DNA of 64,000 bases from Pseudomonas fluorescens. GTDB lineage: Bacteria; Pseudomonadota; Gammaproteobacteria; Pseudomonadales; Pseudomonadaceae. Of this stretch, positions 44,537 to 53,976 are shown piece by piece. Below the pieces are notes generated by a model. The model was not told the origin of the DNA, made no database searches, and worked only from the letters and a program-made list of their open reading frames with translations. A program made the position numbers and the translations under genes. How positions within the stretch are numbered: the first letter of the stretch is position 1; every line of letters starts with the position of its first letter. The DNA is taken from positions 62,001-126,000 of the forward strand of contig NZ_VCNJ01000008.1 in assembly GCF_005938625.1 (NCBI RefSeq). Reading direction: 5' to 3'.

Positions 44537-45472
44537 CTAATTCGTACGCTGTTCCGCGGGAACGGCTGTCGGCGCTGCGACTGGCGGCTGTGCCGGGCGG
44601 CGCCACTGCGGCAAACCAATCAACACCACGGCGCTGATGATCACCAGCATCGCCAGCGCTTCTTCGATGCCGATGGTCTCGCCGACAAACACGATGCCCA
44701 GCAACACCGCGACTGCCGGGTTGACGTAGGCATAACTGGTCGCCGCCGCCGGACGCACGTGCTTGAGCAGGTACATGTAGGAGTTGAAAGCGATGATCGA
44801 GCCGAAGAAGATCAGGTACGCCAGCGCCAGCCAGCCCTCAACCGGGGGCATCGCTTGCAAGTGTTCACCACTGACGGCGCTACCAATCAGCAGCACCACA
44901 CCGCCAACCAGCATTTCCACCGCACTGGCCATCGCCCCCTGCGGCAACGGCAAATGTTTGCTCCACACCGAACCGAACGCCCAGGTCGCCGCCGCAAAAA
45001 TCAGCAGCGCTGCGCCCATCGGGCTCGATTGCAGGTTGGAGCCCATGTTGAGCATGGCAATACCGATAATCCCCAACGCCACCCCGGCCCATTCCAGACG
45101 GGTATTGCGCGCGCCCCAGAAATATCCACAGAGCAAAGTGAACAGCGGCACCGTCGCCACCGCCAACGCAGCAACACCGGAAGCCACGCCCGTGTGCTCG
45201 GCCACGCTCACCGCGCCATTACCGAAGCTGAGCAGCAAAATCCCGATGATCCCCGCCGCTTTCCACTGCGCCCAGGTCGGCGCCGGAGCCCCGCGCCAGC
45301 GCAGGAACGCGTACATCAACGTGCCCGCAATCACGAAGCGCACACCACCGAGCATCAGCGGTGGCCAGTACTCGACGCCGATGCGGATCACCAGATAGGT
45401 CGATCCCCAAATCACGTACAACGCAAAAAACGCGGCGATCAGCGGCAAGGAAAAACGGCGCAAGGCAGGCAT
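44537..45472 (-). CDS. EamA-family permease, YedA-like
   Basis: A 311-residue, ten-helix DMT transporter with two EamA repeats. FFALYVIWGSTYLVIRIGVE at the N-terminus and SYAYVNPAVAVLLGIVFVGE in the second repeat are typical of the YedA/RhtA-like exporters of amino acids and metabolites. ATG 45472 is used. The gene is divergent from an Lrp/AsnC regulator 163 bases away, a common arrangement for amino-acid exporters. Confidence 0.87.
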   Translation of the reverse strand: MPALRRFSLPLIAAFFALYVIWGSTYLVIRIGVEYWPPLMLGGVRFVIAGTLMYAFLRWRGAPAPTWAQWKAAGIIGILLLSFGNGAVSVAEHTGVASGVAALAVATVPLFTLLCGYFWGARNTRLEWAGVALGIIGIAMLNMGSNLQSSPMGAALLIFAAATWAFGSVWSKHLPLPQGAMASAVEMLVGGVVLLIGSAVSGEHLQAMPPVEGWLALAYLIFFGSIIAFNSYMYLLKHVRPAAATSYAYVNPAVAVLLGIVFVGETIGIEEALAMLVIISAVVLIGLPQWRRPAQPPVAAPTAVPAEQRTN

Positions 45473-45635
45473 GGGCAACTCGAAAGTCTGGGTCAGGGGA
45501 TGGATTATTCTAGAAAGGCTGACGAGCAAAAATAAGTTACAAAACCTGTTTATAGCGCCGGTACACTTTGGAAAACACGGAGATCGACGGCTTAAACCGC
45601 GATTTCGAAAGTCTGGCATTTTCAGGAGTCCGGTC

Positions 45636-46091
45636 TTGGACAAATACGACCGCATGCTGCTCAGCGCTCTGCTCGAAAACGGCCGTGCGTCTTACGCCGA
45701 TCTGGCGCGCAAGGTGAACCTGTCAGCGCCCGCCGTGGCCGAACGCGTGGCCAAGCTTGAGGCAACCGGGGTAATCACCGGATATGAGGCGAAAATCGAC
45801 CTGTCGAAAATCGGCTTACCTATCCAGTGCATGATCGAGTTGCGTCTGCACCAGAACGGCAGTCAGAAGGTCTACGACGAACTGGTGAAAATCCCGCAAC
45901 TGACCGAGTGCTTTCGAGTGACGGGCGATCCGTGCGTGATGATGAAGGCCGCAGTGGGATCGATGACGGAGTTGGAGGAGCTGATCAATCGCGTGGCGAA
46001 GTTTGGTTTCAGCAAGACCTCGATTGTGTTGTCGAGCGCAATCGAAAAGCGCGTGCCGCTCGGCCACATCGAAAACAACGGTAAATCCTGA
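45636..46091 (+). CDS. Lrp/AsnC-family regulator
   Basis: A 151-residue regulator with an N-terminal HTH (about residues 1-55, ASYADLARKVNLSAPAVAER) and a C-terminal RAM ligand domain (FRVTGDPCVMMKAAV). The start is inferred to be TTG at 45636: AGGAG lies 7 bases upstream, it gives the standard MDKYDRMLLSAL N-terminus, and the next Met is inside the first helix. It probably controls the divergent EamA exporter in response to an amino acid. Confidence 0.87.
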   Translation: MDKYDRMLLSALLENGRASYADLARKVNLSAPAVAERVAKLEATGVITGYEAKIDLSKIGLPIQCMIELRLHQNGSQKVYDELVKIPQLTECFRVTGDPCVMMKAAVGSMTELEELINRVAKFGFSKTSIVLSSAIEKRVPLGHIENNGKS

Positions 46092-46107
46092 GGACAATAA
46101 TGCCACC

Positions 46108-46200
46108 TGTGGGAGCGAGCCTGCTCGCGAAAGCGGTGTATCAGACAACATCAATGTTGAATGAAAAACCGTATTCGCGAGCAGGCTCGCTCCCAAAGGG
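46108..46200. repeat. Paired REP element, GGGAGCGAGC type
   Basis: Inverted units with core GGGAGCGAGCCTGCTCGCGA lie between the convergent lrp-like and exonuclease genes. Confidence 0.85.
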
Positions 46201-46220
46201 GTTGCGTGCTGGATTGGGGA

Positions 46221-46847
46221 TTAGCGATAGCGCTGCAGGTGCTCGCTGACTTTGGCGGCAGGGACTTTCTGCAACTTGCACAGCAGGTCATGGGACAGTT
46301 CACGCACGCCATGCTTGCCGCGCAATTCTTCAGCCAGATGCGCCATCAGATTGGCCGCCATCTCCGCATCCGCCATCGCCCGGTGAGCCTGGCCGGTGTG
46401 CGGCAGGCGCGCGAACGTAGTCAGCGTGCCGAGCTTGTGGTTCGGCGCAGCCGGCATCAGCCGCCGCGCCAGCAACAGCGAACAGGCAAAGTTCTGCAAC
46501 CGTGTGCGCTTTATCCGCGCCAGTTCAAAGTCCCAAAACTTCTGGTCGAACGATGCGTTGTGCGCCACCAACGGCGTGCAGCCGACAAACTCATTGACCT
46601 CGTTCATCACCTGCTCGGCCGACGGCGCGGTGCGCAGCATGGCGTTGCTGATGCCGGTCAGTTGTTCGATGAACGCGGGGACGCGCACGCCAGCGTTCAT
46701 CAGGCTCTGGTAACGCTCGACGATGCGGCCGTTTTCCAGCATGACCACGGCGATTTCCGTGGCGCGACAGTTGCTGTTCGGCGACAGGCCAGTGGTTTCA
46801 AAGTCGATGACTGCAATGCGTTCCAAACCGGGTTCAACTCCGTACAA
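46221..46847 (-). CDS. DnaQ-like 3-prime to 5-prime exonuclease
   Basis: A roughly 200-residue DEDDh exonuclease. Exo I is VIDFETTGLS, Exo II is LVAHNASFDQKF and Exo III is HRAMADAEM, so the catalytic Asp, Glu, Asp, His and Asp are all present. The start is uncertain: TTG at 46847 gives 208 residues, TTG at 46826 gives a conventional N-terminus LERIAVID with GGAG upstream. It follows the NYN gene closely and may be in one operon with it. Confidence 0.87.
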   Translation of the reverse strand: MYGVEPGLERIAVIDFETTGLSPNSNCRATEIAVVMLENGRIVERYQSLMNAGVRVPAFIEQLTGISNAMLRTAPSAEQVMNEVNEFVGCTPLVAHNASFDQKFWDFELARIKRTRLQNFACSLLLARRLMPAAPNHKLGTLTTFARLPHTGQAHRAMADAEMAANLMAHLAEELRGKHGVRELSHDLLCKLQKVPAAKVSEHLQRYR

Positions 46848-46861
46848 ATCAATTCTTCAGC

Positions 46862-47341
46862 TTAATTTTTTAACAGCAGCGCGCCTTCGATCGGCACATA
46901 ACGGCTGGCGGCGCGGATCAGCGAGTTGGCCGTCAGGCCGGGCACGCCGTAGGCGACTGCCTGCACGCCGTGCTTGCTGATGATGCGTTCGAGCAGCATG
47001 TCGAAATCGCCATCACCGGAGGCCAGGACGATTTCGTCGACATGGTCGGCGGCGTCCATGATGTCGAGGGTGATGCCGACGTCCCAGTCGCCCTTGGCCG
47101 AGCCGTCGCTGCGCTGGATGTAGGGTTTGAGCTTCACGGTGAAACCGAGGTTGCGCAGGATCTGCTGGAACTGCTGCTGCTTGCTGTCGCCACGGTCGAT
47201 CGCGTAGGCGTAGGCCTCGACGATCTGCCCGTCCTTGCTGATGTCGGCCCACAATGCGGCATAGTTGAAGTGACAACCATAAGCCTGACGCACGGTGTAG
47301 TAGAGGTTCTGCACGTCGGCGAACACTGCGATTTTTTTCAC
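46862..47341 (-). CDS. NYN-domain protein, LabA/DUF88 family
   Basis: A 159-residue PIN-like (NYN) fold protein. The acidic site residues are visible in AVFADVQNLYY, KGDWDVGITLDIMDA and LASGDGDFDMLLE. The start is GTG at 47341, with AGGAA 6 bases upstream. NYN proteins are predicted RNases or RNA-binding proteins. Pairing with a DnaQ-like exonuclease just downstream suggests a nucleic-acid processing role, but this is inference. Confidence 0.87.
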   Translation of the reverse strand: MKKIAVFADVQNLYYTVRQAYGCHFNYAALWADISKDGQIVEAYAYAIDRGDSKQQQFQQILRNLGFTVKLKPYIQRSDGSAKGDWDVGITLDIMDAADHVDEIVLASGDGDFDMLLERIISKHGVQAVAYGVPGLTANSLIRAASRYVPIEGALLLKN

Positions 47342-47445
47342 CGGAGTTCCTGTGGGCGCGCAAGCGCACGAAGCGGGATCAGGCGCCAGGCCCGAAAAAG
47401 GCGCTCAGTATGCCAGCCATCAGGAGGGTTCCGCGAATAATCGGC

Positions 47446-47467
47446 CCGGAGCCCTCAGGGGCTCCGG
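47446..47467 (-). terminator. GC-rich hairpin after the DUF2076 gene
   Basis: CCGGAGCCC-TCAG-GGGCTCCGG lies 12 bases beyond the stop on the minus strand. It has no T tract, so it may stabilise the message or act with Rho rather than terminate alone. Confidence 0.5.
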
Positions 47468-47479
47468 ACGAATGGTGAA

Positions 47480-48238
47480 TCAGACGAAGGAATCGTCGTC
47501 ATCAAAGAACGATGAGTTGTCGTCGCTGTAGTCGGTGTCGGTGAATCCGCCCTGATCATTGCCAGAGAAGCCGTTATCCGCCACACGCTGATCATCGCCC
47601 CAGCCGTTGTTGCTCTGGTCGGCGACCTGTGCCGGCTCTTCCTTGATCACTTCAACGATTTCTTCCGGCTGCTGGTTGTGATGGAACAGACTGCTGATGC
47701 CCTGCGCCAGCATCACGCCACCGGCCACACCGGCGGCGGTTTTCAGGGCGCCGCCGAGGAAACTGCTACCGGCTGCCGGAGCGGCTTGTTGCGCATAGTT
47801 AGGCGGCGGCGCGCCGAAGTTCTGTTGTGGCGCTGGGGCCGCATAATTCTGCTGCGGTGCCGGCTCACGCCAACCGCCAGTGGACGCCGGGGCGGCACTC
47901 TGGGTCGGCGCCGGACGCGGGCTACCGCCGAAGATGCTCGAGAGGAAACCGCCACCACCGCTCGGCGCCGGTGCGGCACTCTGCGCCTTGGCCGCTTGCA
48001 ACTCGGCTTGCAACTGCTGGACCTGTTGAGTCAGTTGCTTGTTCTGCTCGTCGAGGCTCTTGAGCGCCGCCTCTTGCACCAGAATCGCCTGGGTCATGAA
48101 ATAACCTGCCGCCGGCTGGCGGGTCAGGTGTTCCTTGATCCGCGTCTCTGCCTGGGCATCGCGCGGGGCTGCCTCCGTTTCGGCCTGTTGCAGCCGGGAA
48201 AACAGTCCATCGATCAGGGTTTGCTCTTCGCTGTTCAT
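47480..48238 (-). CDS. DUF2076 family protein
   Basis: A 252-residue protein. Residues 1-100 are helical (MNSEEQTLIDGLFSRLQQAE, then a coiled coil of Gln and Leu), as in DUF2076. The middle is a low-complexity linker of Ala, Pro and Gln with repeated NYAAPAPQQNF units. A short hydrophobic segment (LKTAAGVAGGVMLAQGISSL) and a very acidic, Asp-rich tail (FFDDDDSFV) follow. The function is unknown; the family was annotated as a periplasmic ligand-binding sensor, but no signal peptide is visible here. Confidence 0.82.
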   Translation of the reverse strand: MNSEEQTLIDGLFSRLQQAETEAAPRDAQAETRIKEHLTRQPAAGYFMTQAILVQEAALKSLDEQNKQLTQQVQQLQAELQAAKAQSAAPAPSGGGGFLSSIFGGSPRPAPTQSAAPASTGGWREPAPQQNYAAPAPQQNFGAPPPNYAQQAAPAAGSSFLGGALKTAAGVAGGVMLAQGISSLFHHNQQPEEIVEVIKEEPAQVADQSNNGWGDDQRVADNGFSGNDQGGFTDTDYSDDNSSFFDDDDSFV

Positions 48239-48416
48239 GGCGACCTCGTAGATTGCCGGGGATAACATTGCCCTCGTCCACGTTGGCCGAGGTGCTCTCC
48301 TGTAATGGAGACGGTGACAAAACGTTTCAATGACCTTTACCGAATGTTTACGTTTGTGTCGCACCAGCCATCATCGGTTAAAGTGAGCCACTGTTTTCGA
48401 CCTGCGATACCGACTG

Positions 48417-49091
48417 ATGAATGCCCTCGAAGTACTGCGCGACTCTCTGTATTTTTTCAAACGCCATTTAGGCAGCATCGTGCGGTTGTGCCTGCCGCTG
48501 GTGATTTTCGAAGCGTTTTTACAACAAGTGGTCGATCGTGCCAGCGGGCCGGAAAACATCTCGGCGATCAGCATCGTCGTCGGTCTGCTGGTGTATCCGC
48601 TGTACACCGCGGCGCTGATCCTGTTCCTCGATGCGCGCAGCCGTGGCGAGACGCCGCGCAACCGTGATCTGCTGGCGATGGCCGCCACTCTGTGGCCGCG
48701 CTTCGCGTTGCTCACTGCGCTCAATACCTTGCTGATTCTGTTGGGCCTGTCGCTGTATTTCCTGCCGGGCCTGATGTTGATGGTGATGCTCGCGTTCGGC
48801 GAGTACCTGCTGGTGCTGCGCGGCATGGGGCCCTTGCAGGCGATGAAAGAAAGCCTGCGCCTGACCCGTGGGCATTTCTGGCGGATCCTGTTGTGCATTC
48901 TCTGTGTGATGACGCCGCTGTGGTTGCTCAAAGGTGCGACGCTGGCGGTGTACCCCGAGCCGCAAAACCCGGTGATCGCCATACTGATCGACAGTGCTCA
49001 CAGCTTCCTGCAACTGTTCACCAGCGTGGTGTTGTTCCGCCTGTTCATGCTGATCAGCGAATTGCCTGACAAACGTGACAGAGCAATCTGA
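48417..49091 (+). CDS. yciC: YciC-family inner-membrane protein
   Basis: A 224-residue polytopic membrane protein of the UPF0259/YciC family with about five or six hydrophobic segments. FFKRHLGSIVRLCLPLVIFE and the KESLRLTRGHFWRIL motif are typical. ATG 48417 lacks a strong ribosome site. Function is unknown; it stands alone between divergent DUF2076 and the phosphodiesterase-like gene. Confidence 0.8.
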   Translation: MNALEVLRDSLYFFKRHLGSIVRLCLPLVIFEAFLQQVVDRASGPENISAISIVVGLLVYPLYTAALILFLDARSRGETPRNRDLLAMAATLWPRFALLTALNTLLILLGLSLYFLPGLMLMVMLAFGEYLLVLRGMGPLQAMKESLRLTRGHFWRILLCILCVMTPLWLLKGATLAVYPEPQNPVIAILIDSAHSFLQLFTSVVLFRLFMLISELPDKRDRAI

Positions 49092-49166
49092 CAGCACTGC
49101 GCTTGGGCTTCGAGACGGCCGTCAGGTATGCTCGGGGCCACTTTCTGTAACGCTATAAGCCGAGCC

Positions 49167-50246
49167 ATGACCCGTCTACTGCGCTACACCCTGCTACTTG
49201 CCGTGCTCACCCTCGTGCTGATCGGCGCGCTGATCTTCAGCCTGACCTGGCGCCCCGACGCCCGCGAGACCCTGCCGGTCAGTTGCACGGGGACGCCACC
49301 GACGCTGGTGCCGGGCCAGGCGCTGAAAGTCATGACCTGGAACGTGCAGTACCTGGCCGGCAAGCGCTACGTGTTCTGGAATGATCTGGCCCAGGGCAAC
49401 GATGAAGCGCCGACCCTGGAAGACATGGCCTTCAGCCTCGACGAAGTGGCGCGGGTGATCCGCGATGAGCAGCCGGATGTGGTGCTGTTGCAGGAACTGG
49501 ATGACGGCGCCAAGGCCAGTGACTATCAGGATCAACTGAAGTTATTGCAGGAACGCGTTGCCGACCTGTATCCGTGCAGCGCCAGCGCGTTTGACTGGAA
49601 AGCCGAATTCGTCCCCGACTCGCATATTTTCGGCAGCGTCGGGCGACAACTGGCGACCCTGAGCCGCTACCGCATCGAACACGCCGAGCGCCTGCAATTG
49701 CCGGTCGCCTCAGCCAACTTCATCAGCCGCCAGTTCCAGCCAAAAGATGCGTTGCTCGCGACCAAACTGCCGCTGAGCGATGGCGGACAATTGACCGTGT
49801 TCAATACCCATCTCGAGCGCGCCAGGCAACCCGACGACACGTTGCGGGCGCAAGTGAGCGCCGTGGCCAAAGTGCTCGACAAGTACGAAAGTCAGGGTCT
49901 GCCGTGGTTGATCGGCGGCGACTTCAATCTGTTACCGCTTGGTCAGTATCGCCGTTTGTCCGCCGAACAACGCACGCCCTACTCAGCCGACAGCGAACTG
50001 CATCTGCTGTGGGACAAGTACCCGATGATCCCGACCAACAACGAAGCCAGCGGCATCGACCGTGCGCAATGGCTGACCCACTATCCCAACGATCCTGGCC
50101 TGAACGGCCCGGATCGCACGGTCGACTATCTGTTCTACAGCCCGAAGATCAAACGGGTCGAAGCAACGGTGCGCCAGGACGACACGTTACGCATCTCCGA
50201 TCACTTGCCGGTGATTGCGCGCTTCCTGCTACCGGCGGCGCCCTAG
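49167..50246 (+). CDS. Membrane-anchored endonuclease/exonuclease/phosphatase-family protein
   Basis: A 359-residue protein with one N-terminal transmembrane helix (LLRYTLLLAVLTLVLIGALI) and a DNase-I-like catalytic domain outside the membrane. The family motifs TWNVQYLAG, VLLQELDD, NTHLERA, IGGDFNLLP and SDHLPVIARF give the metal and catalytic residues. Substrates in this family range from nucleic acids to phospholipids; here they are unknown. ATG 49167 starts just before the helix. Confidence 0.87.
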   Translation: MTRLLRYTLLLAVLTLVLIGALIFSLTWRPDARETLPVSCTGTPPTLVPGQALKVMTWNVQYLAGKRYVFWNDLAQGNDEAPTLEDMAFSLDEVARVIRDEQPDVVLLQELDDGAKASDYQDQLKLLQERVADLYPCSASAFDWKAEFVPDSHIFGSVGRQLATLSRYRIEHAERLQLPVASANFISRQFQPKDALLATKLPLSDGGQLTVFNTHLERARQPDDTLRAQVSAVAKVLDKYESQGLPWLIGGDFNLLPLGQYRRLSAEQRTPYSADSELHLLWDKYPMIPTNNEASGIDRAQWLTHYPNDPGLNGPDRTVDYLFYSPKIKRVEATVRQDDTLRISDHLPVIARFLLPAAP

Positions 50247-50297
50247 TCAGGGCCGAGGAATATCGACCCGTCGCCCGAATTGACGATATGGAATCCC

Positions 50298-51218
50298 ATG
50301 AAAATCTTATTGGTGTGCAAGGATATTGGTGGTTACGCGCGCAAACTGGCGGACTATCTGATGATCGACAACGACGTGTGTTTTATCGATACGTCATCGA
50401 TGCAGAACAGTTTTGATCGGGCGCCGAAGATCCTGCGCCGCCCGCTGAAACGCTGGGCGCAGTTGCGTGAGTTCAACAAAGCTATCGCTGCGCATGGACG
50501 TTTCGACGTCGCACTCATCATCAACCCGGCCCAGATCGATGCAAACCAGTTGGCCGCCGGACTCAAGGTCTCCGACCACAAGATCGCCTACCTCTACGAC
50601 AGCTTCAGTCGCTGGCCGATGACGCGCGAAGCGCTTGCCGGTTATGACGAGGTGTTTTCCTTCGACCCGGAAAATGCCGAAAGCTACGGGCTGAAAAAAC
50701 TCTACAACTTCATTTACGACGATTACATCGCGGACGGTGAGCCCGGTGAGTACTCGGCGTTTGTGGTGATGGCGGGCAAGGATCGGGTGCCGGCACTTGC
50801 CGGTCTGGCAGAGGAATTCGATCGCCTCGGGGTGACCGATTACAAGTTTCTGGTTCAGTCCAAACCGGTTCCGGGCGCGCATCCGGGCATCACCTTCTTC
50901 GAGCAGAGAATGTCACTGCAATCCGTCGGCGAGCTGGTCAAGCGCTCGCGGATCATTCTCGATATAGCCAAGCCCGGTCAGGCCGGGTTGAGCTTCCGTT
51001 TCTTCGAAGCCATGGCCTCACGGAAAAAAGTCATCACCACCAACAACAGCGTGGTCGACTATGACTTCTACAACCCGGCGAACATTCTGGTGATCGATGA
51101 GGCCAACCCGGTGATTCCTGAACGGTTCATCAGCGAGCCGTATGTGGATGTGCCTGAACACATCTATCAGAAGTACACACTGCAGGGCTGGGTCAAAACG
51201 GTCTTTGCCCAGCAGTGA
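50298..51218 (+). CDS. Glycosyltransferase-like protein (CgeB/GT4-like)
   Basis: A 306-residue cytosolic protein beginning MKILLVCKDIGGYARKLADY, with a C-terminal GT-B-like half: VKRSRIILDIAKPGQAGLSF then FRFFEAMASRKKVITTN resembles the nucleotide-sugar site of CgeB-type transferases, where a Glu in the FEAMA segment is conserved. ATG 50298 has GGAA upstream. No other polysaccharide genes are adjacent. It may act in lipopolysaccharide or exopolysaccharide assembly, which is inference. Confidence 0.68.
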   Translation: MKILLVCKDIGGYARKLADYLMIDNDVCFIDTSSMQNSFDRAPKILRRPLKRWAQLREFNKAIAAHGRFDVALIINPAQIDANQLAAGLKVSDHKIAYLYDSFSRWPMTREALAGYDEVFSFDPENAESYGLKKLYNFIYDDYIADGEPGEYSAFVVMAGKDRVPALAGLAEEFDRLGVTDYKFLVQSKPVPGAHPGITFFEQRMSLQSVGELVKRSRIILDIAKPGQAGLSFRFFEAMASRKKVITTNNSVVDYDFYNPANILVIDEANPVIPERFISEPYVDVPEHIYQKYTLQGWVKTVFAQQ

Positions 51219-51225
51219 AATCACA

Positions 51226-51335
51226 TTGTGGGAGCGAGCTTGCTCCGGGCGGCGATCCGACGAATGCGGTGCGTCAGGCAATAAATACATCGACTGACAC
51301 TACGCCATCGCGAGCAGGCTCACTCCTACAGGGTT
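51226..51335. repeat. Hybrid REP pair, GGGAGCGAGC with AGGAGTGAGC
   Basis: The left unit belongs to the GGGAGCGAGC family (broken after TTGCTC) and the right unit to the AGGAGTGAGC family, so the two halves of the pair come from different subfamilies. Confidence 0.75.
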
Positions 51336-51351
51336 TTGTGTTGAATCGGAC

Positions 51352-52188
51352 TCAATGCACCTCTTCCAGGTCGTCATGCAGCAGCCCGAAGATCTGCCGT
51401 TTCATGTCGATGAACGAGCGCTCCATGACCATGTCCAGTGAACGCGGACGTTCGATTGGCACGTCGAGAATCTGTTTGATCCGCCCGGGTTTGGCGCCCA
51501 TCACATAGACCCGGTCGCCGAGCAGAATCGCTTCGTCGATGTCATGGGTGACGAACAAAACGGTTTTCTTGCTGTTGCCCCAGACCCGCAGCAACAGCTG
51601 CTGCATCTGCAGACGCGTCTGGCTGTCGAGCGCGCCGAACGGTTCGTCCATCAGCAGAATCTGCGGATCATTGGCCAGTGCGCGCGCGATCGCCACACGC
51701 TGCATCATCCCGCCCGACAGCTGCTTGGCATAGTTGTCAGCGAACCCGGCGAGGCCGACTTCGTTGACGTAGTAATCGACAATTTCCTTGCGCCGCGCGG
51801 CCGGCATGCCCCGGCGCTTGAGGCCGAACTCGACGTTCTGGCGTACCGTCAACCACGGGAACAGCGTGTAACTCTGAAAGACCATGCCGCGATCCGCACC
51901 GGGTCCCTGCACTTGCTGTCCGCCGACGTAGATTTCACCGGAGGTCGGCTCGGCCAGGCCTGCGGTCAAGTACAACAGACTCGACTTGCCGCAACCCGAA
52001 GGCCCGACCAGCACGGCAAACTGCTGATCCGGCACTTCGAACGACACCTCTTCCAGCGCGGTAAACGTTCCGCCGTCAGGCTTCTTGTAACGCAGGCTGA
52101 CCTTGTCCACCTGCAAGCGCGGTGCGGCCTGCGCCGGAGTCGCAACAGGTTCGATAAAACGATGATTGGCAGCAGTCACTGAGCCCAT
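51352..52188 (-). CDS. NitT/TauT-type ABC importer ATPase
   Basis: A 278-residue ATPase. Walker A GPSGCGKSS (about residue 62), Q-loop MVFQSYTLFPW, signature LSGGMMQRVAIARAL, Walker B ILLMDEPFGALD and the His switch FVTHDIDEA are all intact. It resembles SsuB, TauB and NrtD. Its start overlaps the permease stop by 13 bases. It is the last gene of the substrate-binding protein, permease, ATPase operon. Confidence 0.92.
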   Translation of the reverse strand: MGSVTAANHRFIEPVATPAQAAPRLQVDKVSLRYKKPDGGTFTALEEVSFEVPDQQFAVLVGPSGCGKSSLLYLTAGLAEPTSGEIYVGGQQVQGPGADRGMVFQSYTLFPWLTVRQNVEFGLKRRGMPAARRKEIVDYYVNEVGLAGFADNYAKQLSGGMMQRVAIARALANDPQILLMDEPFGALDSQTRLQMQQLLLRVWGNSKKTVLFVTHDIDEAILLGDRVYVMGAKPGRIKQILDVPIERPRSLDMVMERSFIDMKRQIFGLLHDDLEEVH

Positions 52189-52979
52189 GCGGCAACCCTC
52201 AAACGAAGAAAGCGGAACAGTTGATCGGTGACCAGCCCGAGCAGGCCGATGATCGCGATGGCGAGAAAAATCACATCCACTTGAAAGCCGCGCATAGCCT
52301 TCAGGCTCAAGTAGCCCAAACCACTGGAAGCGGCGACCAGTTCAGCCACCACCAGATACGTCCAGGCCCAGCCCATCGTTACCCGTAGGGTATCGAGCAC
52401 ACCCGGCACCGAGGCCGGCGCGATCACATGCAACACCGCATCGCGGCGGTTCGAACCCAAGGTGTAAGAGGCGTTGATCAGATCCTTGGAAATGCCCTTG
52501 GACACGTCGGCGATCATCACCAGTTGCTGGAAGAACACGCCGAAGATAATCACCGAAACACGCTGCTCCAGACCGATACCGATCCACAGGATGAACAACG
52601 GCACAAACGAGGTCACTGGCAGGTAACGAATGAAGTTCACCAGCGGTTCAAGGAACGCCTGAACGATGCGGAAGCTGCCCATCAGCAACCCCAACGGCAC
52701 CGCGACCAGCGACGAGACAATGAAGCCGACCATCACCACTTCGACACTGGCCCACACATGCGTGCCGAGCGTGCCGTCGCGGCCCAGGCGTACGGCGGCT
52801 TCAACCACCGCACCCGGTGTCGGCAAAAACATCCCCGGCACGATGCCGCCGTAAGAAAGCCCGGCCCACAGGCCGACCAACAACACCCAGGCCAGGCCGC
52901 TGGCACTCCACACCACTTGCACCGGCAACGCGGTTTTCGGTGTGAGGCTGCGGCTCAGCCACGAATTGCGCTTGAACAT
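52176..52979 (-). CDS. NitT/TauT-type ABC permease
   Basis: A 267-residue permease with about six transmembrane helices. The EAA loop reads DLINASYTLGSNRRDAVLHV, and WTYLVVAELVAASSGLGYL is typical of SsuC/TauC-like permeases. It lies 10 bases after the binding-protein stop and overlaps the ATPase start. Confidence 0.92.
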   Translation of the reverse strand: MFKRNSWLSRSLTPKTALPVQVVWSASGLAWVLLVGLWAGLSYGGIVPGMFLPTPGAVVEAAVRLGRDGTLGTHVWASVEVVMVGFIVSSLVAVPLGLLMGSFRIVQAFLEPLVNFIRYLPVTSFVPLFILWIGIGLEQRVSVIIFGVFFQQLVMIADVSKGISKDLINASYTLGSNRRDAVLHVIAPASVPGVLDTLRVTMGWAWTYLVVAELVAASSGLGYLSLKAMRGFQVDVIFLAIAIIGLLGLVTDQLFRFLRLRVAAWAQ

Positions 52980-52989
52980 GGCACACCTC

Positions 52990-53976
52990 CTAGAGCGGGC
53001 TGACGAAACGGTTGTCGACCAAGTCGTCGTTGCTGACGTTGTACGGTTTGCCCTGCAATTCGCTGGCGGTTTCGTTGGCCAGTTTGATCAGCGCTGCGCT
53101 GTCGCCCGGTTTGCCTGGCGAGCCGAGGAGCTTTTCGCTCATCGCTTGATCGTAGAAGCGCACGCCTTGTGCGGCGGCGGCCAGTTCCTTCGGATCGGAC
53201 AGGTAACCGCCGACGCCTTTGGCCATGATTTTGTAAGCGTCTTCCGGGTGATCCTTGGTGTACTGAACGGCTTTGTACAAACCGGCGACCAGCGCTTTGA
53301 CGTCTTCCGGTTGCTTCTCGATGACGCTGCAATTGAGCGCGACCACATCGACGATCACCCCGGGGGTGCTGCTGCTGTCGATCAGCACTTTGCCTTGCTG
53401 CTTGTCGCGGACCATCGACAGGTGCGGCTCCCAAGTCACGGCAGCGGGTACGCGACCGGCGATGAACGCGGTGGCGGCATCGTCAGCGGTCATGTTCTGC
53501 ACGGTGATGTCGCTCATCTTCATGCCGTTCTTTTTCAGCAGGTACGAGAGCCAGAACTGCGACGTCGAGCCTTCGTTGACTGCCACGGATTTGCCCTTGA
53601 GTTCTTGCAGGCTCTTCACATCCTTGCCGACCAGAACGCCGTCACCGCCATGGCTGTCATCCAGCGCCGCGACCGCTTTGAAGCAGAACTGCGGGCGGTA
53701 CTTGAGCACCTCATCGATGGTCGACGCCGAGCCGGACAATTGCCCGGACGCCTGCGCGGCCATGTACATCGAGGCCTCTTCGACCACCGGCAATTCGACG
53801 GTCAGGCCGTTTTCCTTGAAGTAGCCCAGGTCCTGAGCCAGATAGAGGGTGCCGTAGCCGACCCACGTGGTGTGGCCGATGGACAGGGTGCCGGCCTGGA
53901 CGCTGGTCGCGACCGTGGCGGCCAGGGCGGTGATTGCCAGTGGCTGAGTAAGACGAATACACAAGGACTTGATCAT
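52990..53976 (-). CDS. NitT/TauT-type ABC substrate-binding protein
   Basis: A 328-residue periplasmic protein with a signal peptide (residues 1 to about 28, ending VQA). The mature part begins GTLSIGHTTWVGYGTLYLAQ, then DLGYFKENGLTVEL and LKGKSVAVNEGSTSQFW, standard for SsuA/TauA/NrtA-like proteins. ATG 53976 follows GGGAGTGC. The ligand is not deducible; an aldehyde dehydrogenase upstream hints at an amine, sulfonate or organic nitrogen compound. Confidence 0.9.
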   Translation of the reverse strand: MIKSLCIRLTQPLAITALAATVATSVQAGTLSIGHTTWVGYGTLYLAQDLGYFKENGLTVELPVVEEASMYMAAQASGQLSGSASTIDEVLKYRPQFCFKAVAALDDSHGGDGVLVGKDVKSLQELKGKSVAVNEGSTSQFWLSYLLKKNGMKMSDITVQNMTADDAATAFIAGRVPAAVTWEPHLSMVRDKQQGKVLIDSSSTPGVIVDVVALNCSVIEKQPEDVKALVAGLYKAVQYTKDHPEDAYKIMAKGVGGYLSDPKELAAAAQGVRFYDQAMSEKLLGSPGKPGDSAALIKLANETASELQGKPYNVSNDDLVDNRFVSPL

